A stretch of 50,983 bases of DNA, taken from Gallionella sp. Its GTDB lineage: Bacteria; Pseudomonadota; Gammaproteobacteria; Burkholderiales; Gallionellaceae. Under the pieces are notes generated by a model. That model saw nothing but the letters and a program-made list of their open reading frames with translations, had not been told where the DNA came from and did no database searches. Below are positions 26,126 through 36,384 of this stretch, piece by piece; positions within the stretch are counted from its first letter, which is position 1; every line of letters begins with the position of its first letter. A program made the position numbers and the translations under genes. The DNA lies in assembly GCA_030645535.1 (NCBI GenBank), contig JAUSNM010000066.1, positions 1-50,983 of the forward strand, read 5' to 3'.

Positions 26126-26506
26126 CTATACCGCTTCACTGGTCACAAACTCGATTTGTGCACCGTCGTGGATCAATTGTTTTACCGCGCAATGGCTGAT
26201 CTCATCCAGAATACGCAGGCGTTGTTCACCGGTGACATGTTCAGGAAAACTTACCTCAGTCAGAAAACGCGCAGGAATCAGCATGTTGCCCTGGCGCACC
26301 ACCGGCTTGCAACTGATCTCTATACCTTCGGCGCTGATACCCAGCGACTTGCAGGCCTTACGGGTATACACCCCGGCGCAACCCGCCAACGCGGCATAAG
26401 TAGCTTCTAGCGGGTTGGGCAAACTGCCGTCAACCCCGTAGCTGACAACGTGATTCTTGTAATGAACGTGGATTTGACTGGCATCGGTCATGGAGACTTG
26501 GTACAT
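26126..26506 (-). CDS. OsmC/YhfA-family protein
   Basis: This 126-residue protein of the OsmC superfamily carries the two family cysteines, in LAGCAGVYTRK and in ISHCAVKQL, which in characterised members reduce organic hydroperoxides; YhfA-like members are less well understood. Length and the word GNMLIPARFLTEVSFP fit the short YhfA-like branch. It is a single minus-strand gene, convergent with the methyltransferase gene. Confidence 0.85.
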   Translation of the reverse strand: MYQVSMTDASQIHVHYKNHVVSYGVDGSLPNPLEATYAALAGCAGVYTRKACKSLGISAEGIEISCKPVVRQGNMLIPARFLTEVSFPEHVTGEQRLRILDEISHCAVKQLIHDGAQIEFVTSEAV

Positions 26507-26710
26507 GAATACGGTCCTTTGTATATTAGATAAGCCTAACTTAGCACAACCACGCCAACAGCGCGAAATAATCCTGTTTTTCCGGCAGGCATTTGCGCCG
26601 ATTGAATAGTGACCCGCCCTGCGGAATGAATTAAAATGCGATTCCTGATATTGGCCAACCCCTGCCGTAGCCGCCCTCCCGGTGGCTGTGCCTGAATAAA
26701 AACTTACAAC

Positions 26711-27568
26711 ATGAACCTCATCCTCCTGGCCTTACACGACATCCCTGCCCGACAGGTCGAGCATCTCGCAAAGCTATCCGGCGCTGCACGCATCGAGCAG
26801 ATCGACGCGCAGACGTATCGCTTGTGCGAAGCCTGCCCTGAGCTTGTCGAAGCGGGAAAGCCTCACGCTGACATCAATGCTTACTGCTTTGAACAGCAGA
26901 TTGACTATGGCTTCGTGCCTGCCGGCAGGCATCTGTCCGACTTCGGTCTGGTGGTGATGGACATGGATTCGACGCTGATTTCTATCGAGTGCATCGACGA
27001 GATTGCAGACATGCAGGGGCTCAAGCCAGAGGTCGCGGCAATCACCGAAGAGGCGATGCGCGGCGAAATCGACTTTGCCGAGAGCCTGCGCCGCCGCGTG
27101 GCGTTGCTCAAAGGCCTGGATGAAGGCGCGTTGCAGCGAGTGTATGATGAGCGGCTGCAACTGAATCCCGGCGCCGAACTCATGCTCACTGAATTGAAGA
27201 AGCACGGCATCAAGACGCTGCTCGTGTCAGGCGGTTTTTTGTTCTTCACCGAACGTCTCAAACCGCGCCTCGGGCTGGATCATACTCATGCCAACACGCT
27301 GGAGATCGTTGACGGCAAGCTCACCGGCCGCGTGCTGGGCAAGATACTCGATGCAGAGGGCAAGGCACAATGGCTGGTGAAGATGCGCGATGAACTAGGA
27401 CTAAAGCCTGAACAGGTGATCGCGATGGGCGACGGGGCCAACGATCTGAAGATGATGGCGCAAGCCGGCATCAGCATCGCCTACCACGCAAAACCGGTGG
27501 TACGCGAGCAGGCCAGTTACGCGTTAAACTTTGTCGGACTGGATGGACTCATTAAATTACTCAATTGA
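26711..27568 (+). CDS. serB: Phosphoserine phosphatase
   Basis: SerB hydrolyses phosphoserine to serine, the last step of serine synthesis. The 285-residue protein has an N-terminal regulatory region and a HAD phosphatase domain with the nucleophile motif DMDSTL (near residue 83), the SGGF motif in TLLVSGGFLFF, and the acidic GDGANDLKMM. An unusual feature is the N-terminal segment ACPELVEAGKP, encoded by a CCTGAGCTTGTCGAAG repeat at 26837-26852 (see findings), which looks like an in-frame insertion outside the catalytic core. Confidence 0.95.
   Translation: MNLILLALHDIPARQVEHLAKLSGAARIEQIDAQTYRLCEACPELVEAGKPHADINAYCFEQQIDYGFVPAGRHLSDFGLVVMDMDSTLISIECIDEIADMQGLKPEVAAITEEAMRGEIDFAESLRRRVALLKGLDEGALQRVYDERLQLNPGAELMLTELKKHGIKTLLVSGGFLFFTERLKPRLGLDHTHANTLEIVDGKLTGRVLGKILDAEGKAQWLVKMRDELGLKPEQVIAMGDGANDLKMMAQAGISIAYHAKPVVREQASYALNFVGLDGLIKLLN
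26837..26852. repeat. CCTGAGCTTGTCGAAG repeat inside serB
   Basis: The 16-mer is identical to two copies inside hscA. In serB it is read as part of ACPELVEAG. This core is the well-known dispersed palindrome-like repeat of many proteobacteria, usually intergenic; here it is in frame within a coding region. Confidence 0.85.
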
Positions 27569-27641
27569 TAATTGAAAATTGATAGTCGTTAGTCGTTAGT
27601 AGAAAACCGAAAACTCTAAACCGAAAACCGGAGCAGTAACC
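27569..27641. repeat. Low-complexity repeats between serB and nrdJ
   Basis: Three simple repeats follow one another: TTGATAATTGAAAATTGATA, then AGTCGTTAGTCGTTAGT (27584-27600, 7-nt unit), then AAACCG-type units near 27603-27630. The heptamer part matches the arms of the longer inverted elements in the isc region. No cobalamin riboswitch fits in these 73 bases. Confidence 0.7.
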
Positions 27642-30467
27642 ATGACGCAAGAAATCAGCATCGAAGTGTTGTTGGAAAAATATGCCGAGCCGGGCGAGAA
27701 CTCAGTCGGGGATGTGCGCCGCCGCGTGGCACGTGGTTTGGCGCAGGCAGAACTTCCAGAGCAGCGCGCTCATTGGGAAGAAGCGTTCTTTCTTGCGCAG
27801 GAAAACGGTTTCGTGCCTGCCGGACGGATCAACTCGGCGGCAGGCTTAAAAATACAGGCGACGCTGATCAACTGCTTCGTGCAACCGGTGGGCGATGCGA
27901 TTTCCGGCGTCACGGACGGCAAACCCGGCATCTACGACGCGTTGCAACAAGCCGCCGAAACCATGCGGCGCGGCGGTGGGGTCGGCTATGATTTCTCCTC
28001 CATCCGTCCCGAAGGCGCGCAGGTAAAAGGCACTAACTCGCGTGCCAGCGGCCCTATCTCCTACATGCGCGTATTCGACCGTTCCTGCGAGACCGTCGAA
28101 TCCGCAGGAGCCCGTCGCGGCGCGCAGATGGGCGTATTGCGCTGCGACCATCCCGACATCGAAAAATTCATCTGCGCAAAAGACAAGGGCGATCTGCGCA
28201 ACTTCAACATCTCGGTTGGCGTGACCGACGCCCTGATGCAGGCTGTTGAAAACGATCAGGAATTCGAGCTGGTGCATCGCGCAGAACCTGCCGTAGCCCT
28301 CAAGGCAGCGGGTGCGGTGCAGCGCTCAGATGGTCTGTGGGTATATCGCCGCGTACGTGCAGCTGACCTTTGGCGCCAGATCATCGAGAGTACCTACGAT
28401 CACGCCGAACCGGGCGTGCTGTTTATCGACCTAATGAATCGCGACAACAACCTGTCCTATTGCGAAGTCATCGAGGCGACCAACCCCTGCGCCGAACAAC
28501 CGCTGCCCCCTTACGGCTGCTGCTGTCTGGGTTCGATCAATCTGACGCACATGGTGAAGAATCCTTTCTCGGTGCATGCCGGTTTCGATTTTGAGCCCTT
28601 CAAGCAACTGGTGAAGGTTGCGGTGCGCATGCTGGACAATGTACTGGACGTGACCGCCTGGCCGCTGCCCGAACAGCAGCAGGAGGCGCAGAACAAACGA
28701 CGCATCGGGCTGGGTTACACGGGTCTTGGCGACGCGCTGGTGATGCTGGGCTTGCGTTATGACAGCGAAGCTGCGCGCGCCTTTGCCGCCGACATCACGC
28801 GCATCATGCGCGACGAGGCGTATTCCGCTTCGATTGAGCTGGCATCAGAGCGCGGCGCGTTCCCGCTGCTGGATGCTGAGCTATACCTGGCCTCCCCGCG
28901 CTTTGCCTCGCGCCTGCCTGATGAGATGAAAAACAGGATACGAGAGCACGGCATCCGTAACAGCCATCTTTTGTCCATCGCGCCCACCGGCACCATCTCG
29001 CTGGCTTTTGCCGACAATGCGTCCAACGGCATCGAGCCTGCCTTCTCCTGGTTCTACACGCGCAAGAAACGCATGCTGGACGGCACGACCAAAGACTATT
29101 CGGTGGAGGATCACGCCTGGCGGCTATACAAGAAGCTGGGTGGCGATACGGATCATCTGCCGGAAGCCTTCGTTTCGGCACTTGAGATCAGCGCACTCGA
29201 TCATATGAAAATGTGCGCCGCCGTCGCCCCCTTCATCGATACATCGATCAGCAAGACCGTCAACGTACCCGCCGACTATCCCTTCGATGACTTCAAAGAA
29301 CTCTACACCGAAGCCTGGCGTGCAGGCCTTAAGGGGCTTGCCACCTACCGGCCGAACAGCGTGTTGGGTTCGGTGTTGTCGATTACGCCTGAACCCAAGA
29401 AAGACGAGCAACCGCAGGATTTCGTGTTCGACCAGGACAGACGCATCGAACTGGAAGCCGCGCCTAAACCTGCACTCGCCTCTCTGCGCTGGCCGGGACG
29501 CCCTGAGCTGACCGCAGGCAGCGAGGGCTGGGTGTCGCAGGTCGTGAAGCATCCGCTGGGCAGTTTCGTGGCATTCGTGTCGCACACTACGAATGGACAA
29601 AATCATCCGTTCGAAGTCTGGGTCAATGGCTCCGAGCAGCCACGGGGGCTGGGGGCTCTTGCGAAATCGCTGTCCATGGATATGCGCACCCGCGATCCGG
29701 TATGGGTACGCATGAAGCTGGAAATGCTGATGAAGACGGCAGGCGATGACGCCTTTGACATGCCGATGCCGCCCGACGGTGAAAACAGGCGCATGCCGAG
29801 TCTGGTGTCCGCCTTCGCGCATTTACTGAAATACCGTATCGAAGCCTTGGGCGCACTGGAAGTGACTGACACCATGACCACGCCGATGATGGACGCCCTG
29901 TTTGCCAAAAAGGAGCCGAAGACCGGAACCGACGGCACCATGAGCTGGACGGTGGACATCAGTAACGCGGGCACCGGCGACGACTTCGTGCTGGGTCTGA
30001 AAGAACTGTTGCTGCCGGGTGGACAACGCCGCCCCTACTCAATGTGGCTGTCAGGCGTGTATCCGCGCGCACTCGACGGGCTGTGCAAATTATTGAGTCT
30101 GGATATGCGCGTGATCGACCCCGCCTGGATCGGCATGAAGCTGCGAAAACTGCTCAACTTCGGTGAACCGCTGGGCGACTTCATGGCGCGCGTGCCAGGT
30201 GGCGCCAAGATGCAAAGCTATCCATCGACCGTCTCCTACGTCGCCACGCTGATCATTCACCGCTACGCGATGCTCGGCGTGCTCGACGAACACGGTTATC
30301 CGGTGCAGCAAATGGGCGTACTGGAAATTCCCGAAGGCCAGATCAAACCCACCACGATCAAACCGCTGACCGGCCGCGTGTGCAAAGAGTGCGGTAATGC
30401 CACGCTGATCAAGAAGGACGGCTGCGAGTTCTGCACCAGTTGCGGCGCGATCGGCGCGTGTGGCTAA
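27642..30467 (+). CDS. nrdJ: Adenosylcobalamin-dependent (class II) ribonucleotide reductase
   Basis: NrdJ makes deoxyribonucleotides using a B12-generated thiyl radical, with or without oxygen. The 941-residue protein has the redox cysteines of NCFVQPV (about residue 77) and [10 protein letters not shown], the radical site [15 protein letters not shown] (about 281-295), and [15 protein letters not shown]. The C-terminal third contains two related TSCPD-like segments (about 600-745 and 770-900) and ends with a zinc-ribbon-like [31 protein letters not shown] ribosome-binding site precedes the ATG. A long single-chain NrdJ of this kind is usual in betaproteobacteria. Confidence 0.95.
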   Translation: MTQEISIEVLLEKYAEPGENSVGDVRRRVARGLAQAELPEQRAHWEEAFFLAQENGFVPAGRINSAAGLKIQATLINCFVQPVGDAISGVTDGKPGIYDALQQAAETMRRGGGVGYDFSSIRPEGAQVKGTNSRASGPISYMRVFDRSCETVESAGARRGAQMGVLRCDHPDIEKFICAKDKGDLRNFNISVGVTDALMQAVENDQEFELVHRAEPAVALKAAGAVQRSDGLWVYRRVRAADLWRQIIESTYDHAEPGVLFIDLMNRDNNLSYCEVIEATNPCAEQPLPPYGCCCLGSINLTHMVKNPFSVHAGFDFEPFKQLVKVAVRMLDNVLDVTAWPLPEQQQEAQNKRRIGLGYTGLGDALVMLGLRYDSEAARAFAADITRIMRDEAYSASIELASERGAFPLLDAELYLASPRFASRLPDEMKNRIREHGIRNSHLLSIAPTGTISLAFADNASNGIEPAFSWFYTRKKRMLDGTTKDYSVEDHAWRLYKKLGGDTDHLPEAFVSALEISALDHMKMCAAVAPFIDTSISKTVNVPADYPFDDFKELYTEAWRAGLKGLATYRPNSVLGSVLSITPEPKKDEQPQDFVFDQDRRIELEAAPKPALASLRWPGRPELTAGSEGWVSQVVKHPLGSFVAFVSHTTNGQNHPFEVWVNGSEQPRGLGALAKSLSMDMRTRDPVWVRMKLEMLMKTAGDDAFDMPMPPDGENRRMPSLVSAFAHLLKYRIEALGALEVTDTMTTPMMDALFAKKEPKTGTDGTMSWTVDISNAGTGDDFVLGLKELLLPGGQRRPYSMWLSGVYPRALDGLCKLLSLDMRVIDPAWIGMKLRKLLNFGEPLGDFMARVPGGAKMQSYPSTVSYVATLIIHRYAMLGVLDEHGYPVQQMGVLEIPEGQIKPTTIKPLTGRVCKECGNATLIKKDGCEFCTSCGAIGACG

Positions 30468-31218
30468 TTAACGGTTAAGCGGGTGCTGCCCGTGGTTGCA
30501 TGACTGCGGCGATCTGGAAGCTGCCCTGAACGCTTGCTCTGTTGAGCAGCTTTCGGGCAGGCAATCTTGCAAATTTAATGAAATCCAACTGTATCGTCTG
30601 AACTATCAGATTCGCTGGCATTTGTGTTGGCACACCAGATTGACGTCTGTGCTCGTTATACGCTTGCAGGGTCGATTGTTGTTGTGGATTGATGCCGGAG
30701 CCCTTTATCCATCCAAGCATTCAATGCACGCATGTTATGGAACCAAAATCGAATCCTTCAGTCTGAGGTTTACCCTGCTAGCCGGTGTAGTCTTTCTCAA
30801 GCCAGGCGGGCTGCTAAAATAATCAAAACCGGTGATAGAAGCCGGTTTTTTGTATTTTTAAATGAACAATATTCTCCTGCAACTCAAAAAAACACGGTGA
30901 GTCGCCTGGCGTAGAAATGCCTAGGCTGTCGTCATATCAATTGATCTGACACGTAGCTGTTTTTCCCGACTAAGAGCCGGGGAGCAAAGGTGAGCAGTTT
31001 GTAATCCAGAGGAACCGGGCAAGCAATTTGATCAGTTGGCAGGGCGTTTTAGAATCACATTATCGCGATCGCACCCGAGCCCTCCTCCGAACGGGTGATT
31101 ACCTGTAAATCCTAAACATTAGTTTCAAAAGAGCCGATAGAATGGCTTGTGTCTATAAATTGGCTTTGTATCCGCATCTCCCATTACCTGAACGGGTAAA
31201 TCAAAAAAGGAAGTCAGC
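30468..31218. other. 751-base non-coding stretch between nrdJ and the GGDEF-EAL gene
   Basis: I find no supported gene. At 30486-30560 there are nested inverted repeats (CTGCCCG with CGGGCAG; AAGCTGC with GCAGCTT). A terminator lies at 30825-30852. From 30900 to 31218 the sequence is unremarkable, and contains the unassigned promoter of the downstream gene. A short minus-strand open frame (30475-30720) has a YNEHRRQSG word faintly like transposase tails, which is too weak to call. Confidence 0.55.
30825..30852 (+). terminator. Rho-independent terminator in the nrdJ downstream region
   Basis: AAACCGG (30826-30832) pairs with CCGGTTT around a 9-base loop and is followed by further T residues. 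It lies about 360 bases after nrdJ, so if it serves nrdJ the transcript has a long structured 3' region; a separate small transcript ending here is also possible. Confidence 0.75.
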
Positions 31219-33339
31219 GTGGGCTATTCTGAACTGCAGAACTCACTCTTAAAAGTGATCAATGAGGCATCGCCCGAAGGGATTCTTGTCGTCGATGGTA
31301 ATGGGATCATCGTTTCCCACAACGACCGATTTATCGAAATATGGCGGATTCCAGGCGACCGCCTGCATGGAGTCGAGCCCGGCACCGCTATTGGGAACGA
31401 TGATGCCCGGATTTTATCCACAGTTCTCGACCGCGTGAAGGATACACAGGCCTTTCTTGCGCGAGTGCAAGAGTTATACAACAACCCGCATTTGAGCGAT
31501 CATTGCGAGATTGAATTGCTGGACGGCAGAACGATTGAGCGCCACTCCTCCGTTCTGCGCGGCGACGATGACCGGTATCTGGGGCGAGTATGGTTTTTCC
31601 GCGACATCTCCGAACGCAAAATGGCCGAAGAAAAAATGCGCATCTCCTCCATCGCATTCGAGACGCAGGAAGCGATCCTCATCGCCGATGTCAATGCGAC
31701 CATCATCAGCGTCAACAAATCTTTTGAACGGCTCACCGGCTACAGCGCCGCCGAAGCAATTGGCAAGAATCCAAATATCCTCAAATCCGGCCGGCACGAT
31801 GCCGATTTTTATCGCTCCATGTGGTACAGCCTGCGCGAAAACGGCTTCTGGTCGGGCGAGATGTGGGATAAGCGCAAGGACGGCACGCTTTATCCGAAGT
31901 GGTTGACCATCACCACCGTGCGTAACGAGGCAGGGGATGCCACGCATTACGTGGCGATCTTCATGGACCTCAGCGAACGCAAACGCGCCGAAGAAGAGAT
32001 CCAGCGCCTGGCGTTCTTCGACACGCTGACGCAGTTGCCCAACCGCCGTCTCCTGATGGACAGGCTCGATCAGGCACTGGCCATCAGTCAGCGCAACGGC
32101 TCACACGGCGCACTGATGTTCATGGACCTGGATAACTTCAAAATGCTTAATGACACTCAGGGACACGACATCGGCGACCTGCTGCTGATCGATGTGGCCG
32201 CACGTTTGAAGCCTTGTGTGCGCGAAAGCGACACGGTGGCGCGTCTGGGCGGGGATGAATTCGTAGTCATACTGCAGGAGTTGGGCGACAGTGCGATACA
32301 TGCTGCGAATCAGGCCGAGACCGTTGCAGAGAAGATCGTCAGCGCGTTGAACGAACCCTATCTGCTGAACAACCACGAACACCACTCCAGCGTGAGCGTG
32401 GGCGTGTGTCTGTTTCATGGCAAAAAAGTTAAGCGGGAAGAGTTGCTCAAACGCGCCGATACCGCCATGTATCAGGCCAAGAAAAATGGTCGCAACATGG
32501 TGCGTTTTTTCGAGTCGGCCATGCAATCGGCAGTTGAAGCGCGCGCCGTACTGGAAGGCCAGTTGCGTCATGCCCTGGGTCGGCAGGAGTTGCAGCTTTA
32601 TTACCAGATGCAGGTGGATGACGAACATCGCATCACCGGCGCGGAAGTGCTGCTGCGCTGGTTCAGTGCCAAGCTCGGATTTGTCTCGCCGGCGCAATTT
32701 ATTCCGATTGCCGAAGAGAACGGGCTGATCTTGCCGATTGGCGCATGGGTGCTGGAAATGGCCTGCCAGCAGTTGCATGTCTGGTCGCAGCATGCCGGAA
32801 CACGACAGCTGGAGTTGGCGGTAAACGTCAGTGCGCGCCAATTCCACCAATCCGATTTTGTCGAGCAGGTAAAGGCGGGATTGCGGAACTTCGATTTCGA
32901 ACCGTCCAAATTGAAACTGGAATTGACCGAGAGCCTGGTGCAGGGGGATATCAATGACACCATCGTCAAGATGAATATGCTGAAGAAGCTCGGCGTGAAA
33001 TTCTCAATGGACGATTTCGGCACTGGCTATTCTTCGCTCTCATCTCTGAAGATGTTGCCGCTGGATCAGCTCAAAATCGACCAGAGTTTCGTGCAAGACA
33101 TTGTGGCGGATAAGAACGACGAAGTGATCGTGCGCACGATCATAGACATGGCACGCAACTTCGGACTGAACGTGATCGCGGAAGGAGTGGAAACCTGCGC
33201 GCAGCTGGAGATATTGCAGCGTAACGGCTGTGCAAATTTCCAGGGCTACTACTTCAGCAAGCCAGTGCCGTTGAAAGATTTTGAAGTGCTGTTGACGCAG
33301 GCGATGCACGGTAACACTGATCGTGAAAAGCCAGTCTGA
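31219..33339 (+). CDS. Cyclic di-GMP signalling protein with PAS-PAS-GGDEF-EAL domains
   Basis: This 706-residue cytoplasmic protein starts at GTG 31219, after AAGGAAG. PAS-like domains cover about residues 8-130 and 140-262. The GGDEF domain (about 270-425) has an intact LGGDEF (about 343) and an RESD inhibitory site five residues ahead of it. The phosphodiesterase domain has EVL in place of EAL (about 475), with NVSARQF, LELTES, MDDFGTGYSS and AEGVET intact, so both synthesis and breakdown of c-di-GMP are plausible. No transmembrane helix is seen. A single-gene unit. Confidence 0.93.
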   Translation: MGYSELQNSLLKVINEASPEGILVVDGNGIIVSHNDRFIEIWRIPGDRLHGVEPGTAIGNDDARILSTVLDRVKDTQAFLARVQELYNNPHLSDHCEIELLDGRTIERHSSVLRGDDDRYLGRVWFFRDISERKMAEEKMRISSIAFETQEAILIADVNATIISVNKSFERLTGYSAAEAIGKNPNILKSGRHDADFYRSMWYSLRENGFWSGEMWDKRKDGTLYPKWLTITTVRNEAGDATHYVAIFMDLSERKRAEEEIQRLAFFDTLTQLPNRRLLMDRLDQALAISQRNGSHGALMFMDLDNFKMLNDTQGHDIGDLLLIDVAARLKPCVRESDTVARLGGDEFVVILQELGDSAIHAANQAETVAEKIVSALNEPYLLNNHEHHSSVSVGVCLFHGKKVKREELLKRADTAMYQAKKNGRNMVRFFESAMQSAVEARAVLEGQLRHALGRQELQLYYQMQVDDEHRITGAEVLLRWFSAKLGFVSPAQFIPIAEENGLILPIGAWVLEMACQQLHVWSQHAGTRQLELAVNVSARQFHQSDFVEQVKAGLRNFDFEPSKLKLELTESLVQGDINDTIVKMNMLKKLGVKFSMDDFGTGYSSLSSLKMLPLDQLKIDQSFVQDIVADKNDEVIVRTIIDMARNFGLNVIAEGVETCAQLEILQRNGCANFQGYYFSKPVPLKDFEVLLTQAMHGNTDREKPV

Positions 33340-33427
33340 ACTGGGATATGAGATGCTAAATCCGACCCCTCGCCAGCGTCTGCTTGATCCCGGAAGGAGC
33401 ACTTCACGAGTGACTGCTGTCAGGCGG

Positions 33428-33934
33428 TTAAGATTTTCCTCTCAGCGCTATTAACACAGCCCACGTACCCAGTGCCAGATAGCACAGCAACGACCATTCG
33501 GGTATGCCGAGGGTGAGGAAGGTCCAGCCGTGTGCGGCGCATTCACCGGAACCGTGCAGCAATTCTTTCAACACATTGGCCATCGGCATGGTTTCCAGCA
33601 TGTAGTCCAGACCGGGGCCGCAGGCGGGCACCTGATCTGCGGGCAGATGTTGTATCCAGATGTGGCGCGCGGCGACAGCGACACCGGACAAGGAGAGCAA
33701 GGCTATCAGCGTCGCATAGATGCGTTCGCCCAGACGCTTGGGGCCGTGCGTGCTGGCTAACAGGAACATCACCAGGATAGCGATGAAAATCACGCGCTGC
33801 AGCATGCACAGCGGGCAAGGATCCTGATGTTTGACATATTGCAGGTACAGGCCGAAGCCCATCAGCGAGCTTGCGAACATGAAGCCCGCCAGATACAGCC
33901 AGCTGTTTGGAATACGACGCCAGAGTTTCAGCAT
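33428..33934 (-). CDS. dsbB: Disulfide bond formation protein B
   Basis: DsbB re-oxidises DsbA in the periplasm and passes electrons to quinones. The 168-residue membrane protein has four helices, the first cysteine pair Cys40/Cys43 in PCPLCMLQR, and the second pair Cys105 and Cys132 in the loop between helices 3 and 4. The start ATG 33934 sits just after the iscX stop with AGG upstream; an ATG at 33949 would overlap iscX by 14 bases. It follows the isc genes but is not part of that pathway. Confidence 0.92.
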   Translation of the reverse strand: MLKLWRRIPNSWLYLAGFMFASSLMGFGLYLQYVKHQDPCPLCMLQRVIFIAILVMFLLASTHGPKRLGERIYATLIALLSLSGVAVAARHIWIQHLPADQVPACGPGLDYMLETMPMANVLKELLHGSGECAAHGWTFLTLGIPEWSLLCYLALGTWAVLIALRGKS

Positions 33935-33935
33935 G

Positions 33936-34130
33936 TCACTCAGCCTCATCTATCCAGGTCGCCTGTATCGCCTCGAGCACTTTTTCGCCGCCATGCCCGT
34001 GATCGTCGTCAAAACCGTCCAGCCCAACCACCCAATTGTGCAGATCGACAAAACGCACGGTAGAGGGATCGGTGTCGGGAAATTTCTCACTCAACGCAAT
34101 GGCGATATCGCGTACGTCTATCCATTTCAT
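33936..34130 (-). CDS. iscX: Fe-S cluster assembly protein IscX
   Basis: This 64-residue acidic protein ([20 protein letters not shown], then [10 protein letters not shown]) is the small isc accessory protein that binds IscS and iron and acts as a regulator of cluster assembly. Length matches E. coli IscX (66). It starts 1 base after the fdx stop codon and ends the isc gene run. Confidence 0.94.
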   Translation of the reverse strand: MKWIDVRDIAIALSEKFPDTDPSTVRFVDLHNWVVGLDGFDDDHGHGGEKVLEAIQATWIDEAE

Positions 34131-34131
34131 A

Positions 34132-34467
34132 TCAGCCTTCCTTGACCATGTTGATGGTGTATTTCGGAATTTCCACCACCAGGTCTGTATCTGCCACCAG
34201 CGCCTGACAGGACAGACGCGAGTTCGGCTCCAGCCCCCAGGCCTTATCGAGCATATCATCCTCAAGCTCGTCAGCCGGATTGAGAGACGTCCCCCCCTCC
34301 CGGATGATGACGTGACAGGTGGTGCAGGCGCAGGATTTTTCACAGGCGTGTTCGATATCGACTCCGTGCTGCAGCAAGGCATCACAAATGGAAATACCCG
34401 GCACGGCATCGAACAGCGCACCATTCGGGCACAGCTCTTCATGCGGCAATACGATGATTTGTGTCAT
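34132..34467 (-). CDS. fdx: ISC-type [2Fe-2S] ferredoxin
   Basis: This 111-residue adrenodoxin-type ferredoxin supplies electrons during Fe-S cluster synthesis. Cluster ligands are Cys42, Cys48, Cys51 and Cys87 (ACEKSCACTTCH and RLSCQAL), with the extra conserved Cys46 of this family. The start overlaps the hscA stop by one base (TAATG), and iscX follows directly, as in the standard isc order. Confidence 0.96.
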   Translation of the reverse strand: MTQIIVLPHEELCPNGALFDAVPGISICDALLQHGVDIEHACEKSCACTTCHVIIREGGTSLNPADELEDDMLDKAWGLEPNSRLSCQALVADTDLVVEIPKYTINMVKEG

Positions 34468-36377
34468 TATTTTATATCCAGGTCTGAAATGTTCTTGCCC
34501 GCCAGTGCACGCGTCACGCTCTTATCCATGCGTGCCTGCGCAAAACTGACGGTTGCATCGTTCAATGCCGTTATCGCGCGTTTTATAAGCTGTTGACCAC
34601 CGGAGCGCAGTGCTTCTTGTAATGCCGCCATCTGTTCTTCGATGTGCGCACGCTGAACCAGATCCAGCAACTCGCCGTCTTGCGCCAACGCTTGCTGCAC
34701 TGCATCACACAACTGGTTCGCTTCCGTTTCCTGCTCGCGTTGTGCGCGCGCCTGCATATCGTCCTGCGCGTGTTGCGTGGAATCCTGCAACATGCGGGTA
34801 ATTTCAGCGTCACTCAGCCCGTAGGAAGGTTTGACCACGATAGCCGCCTCAATCCCGCTGCCCATCTCGCGCGCCGCCACGTTCAGCAGACCGTCTGCAT
34901 CCACCTGGAAAGTCACCCGGATACGCGCAGCACCTGCCACCATCGCCGGAATGCCGCGCAATTCAAACTTCGCAAGCGAGCGGCAATCGCTCACCAGCTC
35001 GCGCTCTCCCTGAACCACATGCAGACTCATCGCGGTCTGACCGTCTTTATAGGTGGTGAATTCCTGCGCCCGAGCGGTCGGGATGGTGCTGTTGCGCGGG
35101 ATGATCTTTTCAGCCAGCCCGCCCATCGTCTCCAGCCCCAACGATAAAGGGATCACGTCGAGCAACAGCCAGTCATCAGACGTGCGGTTGCCCGCCAGCA
35201 GATTGGCTTGTATCGCAGCACCCAAGGCCACGACTTTATCCGGGTCGAGATTGGTCAGCGGCGTTTGGCCGAAGAATTCACCCACCGCGAGCTGCACCTG
35301 CGGCATGCGTGTCGCACCGCCCACCATCACCACGCCCTTGACGTCTGCTACTGCGAGCTTTGCATCTCGCAACGCACGGCGCAAAGGTTGCAAGGTGCGC
35401 TGGATCAGATTTTGCGACATGGACTGAAATTCAGTCTGTGTCAGCACGTTATCGATCAGCTCGCCACTGGATAACACCGCCGTAATGCGTGTCTCGTCAT
35501 GTTCGGTGAGTTGCTCCTTGGCGGCACGGGCAAGCGTCAGCAGCAGGCGGGTGTCTTTTGGATTGAGTGCACTGAGCTGATTCTTTTCCAGCAACCAGCA
35601 GTGGATGCGCTGATCAAAATCATCGCCGCCCAGCGCAGAGTCGCCATTGGCCGCCAGCACCTCAAACACACCGCGCGACAGGCGCAGAATGGAAATATCG
35701 AAAGTGCCGCCGCCCAGGTCGTAGACCGCATACACCCCTTCGGAGGCGTTATCCAGACCGTAGGCGATCGCCGCCGCCGTCGGTTCGTTGAGCAGGCGCA
35801 ACACGTTCAATCCTGCGAGTTTCGCGGCATCCTTGGTCGCCTGACGCTGTGCGTCGTCGAAATACGCCGGCACAGTGATCACCGCACCCACCAGTTCGCC
35901 ACCTAATGAGGCCTCTGCGCGTACGCGCAACACCTTGAGAATTTCTGCAGAGACTTCGACCGGGCTCTTTACCCCGGCCACGGTGCGCAGTTGCACCATG
36001 CCATGTCCTGAGCTTGTCGAAGCAACCTGCCCTGAGCTTGTCGAAGGAGCTTCGACGAAACGATACGGCAGGCGACTGGTGTCGCCAACGTCTGCCAGCC
36101 CCCGCCCCATGAAGCGTTTCACCGACAAGATGGTGTTGACCGGGTCATCGCTCTGTGCGGCTTGTGCGGGTTCGCCAACCACCACGGCACCATCCGCCGC
36201 ATAGCGCACCACAGATGGCAACATGGCACGGCCATGCTCATCGTTAAGTACCACGCTGATGCCGTTGCGCACGGTGGCGACCAGCGAATTGGTTGTGCCC
36301 AGATCAATACCCACCGCCAGCCTGTGCTGATGCGGTGCAGTGCTCAAACCGGGTTCGGAAATCTGTAAGAGGGCCAT
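34467..36377 (-). CDS. hscA: Fe-S cluster chaperone HscA (Hsp70 type)
   Basis: HscA is the specialised Hsp70 that with HscB handles cluster release from IscU by binding its LPPVK motif. The 636-residue protein has the ATPase signatures [12 protein letters not shown] (residues 23-34), [14 protein letters not shown] and [14 protein letters not shown], then a substrate-binding domain. Odd feature: residues 111-124 ([14 protein letters not shown]) are an insertion absent from typical HscA, produced by two copies of a DNA repeat at 36007-36046. The reading frame is kept and the insertion falls in a probable surface loop of the ATPase domain. Confidence 0.95.
   Translation of the reverse strand: MALLQISEPGLSTAPHQHRLAVGIDLGTTNSLVATVRNGISVVLNDEHGRAMLPSVVRYAADGAVVVGEPAQAAQSDDPVNTILSVKRFMGRGLADVGDTSRLPYRFVEAPSTSSGQVASTSSGHGMVQLRTVAGVKSPVEVSAEILKVLRVRAEASLGGELVGAVITVPAYFDDAQRQATKDAAKLAGLNVLRLLNEPTAAAIAYGLDNASEGVYAVYDLGGGTFDISILRLSRGVFEVLAANGDSALGGDDFDQRIHCWLLEKNQLSALNPKDTRLLLTLARAAKEQLTEHDETRITAVLSSGELIDNVLTQTEFQSMSQNLIQRTLQPLRRALRDAKLAVADVKGVVMVGGATRMPQVQLAVGEFFGQTPLTNLDPDKVVALGAAIQANLLAGNRTSDDWLLLDVIPLSLGLETMGGLAEKIIPRNSTIPTARAQEFTTYKDGQTAMSLHVVQGERELVSDCRSLAKFELRGIPAMVAGAARIRVTFQVDADGLLNVAAREMGSGIEAAIVVKPSYGLSDAEITRMLQDSTQHAQDDMQARAQREQETEANQLCDAVQQALAQDGELLDLVQRAHIEEQMAALQEALRSGGQQLIKRAITALNDATVSFAQARMDKSVTRALAGKNISDLDIK
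36007..36055. repeat. Two CCTGAGCTTGTCGAAG repeats inside hscA
   Basis: The 16-mer occurs at 36007-36022 and 36031-36046, 24 bases apart, so both copies are read in the same frame. An inverted CTTCGA at 36050-36055 lets the second copy fold into a small hairpin. On the minus strand each gives the peptide STSSG. The same word in serB is read from the other strand. Confidence 0.9.
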
Positions 36378-36384
36378 TATTTAG

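Noticed and set aside
27569..27641. Cobalamin riboswitch before the B12-dependent nrdJ
   Set aside because: The gap is only 73 bases of simple repeats, too short and without the B12-box.
30475..30720. 81-codon minus-strand frame with a YNEHRRQSG word like transposase tails
   Set aside because: Only a few residues resemble IS3-type transposases, no DDE motif or terminal repeats are found, and the start is not supported.
30930..31080. Possible c-di-GMP riboswitch before the GGDEF-EAL gene
   Set aside because: I could not find the conserved GEMM core (CACGCAAAGGGCAAACC-like) or its tetraloop-receptor pattern.
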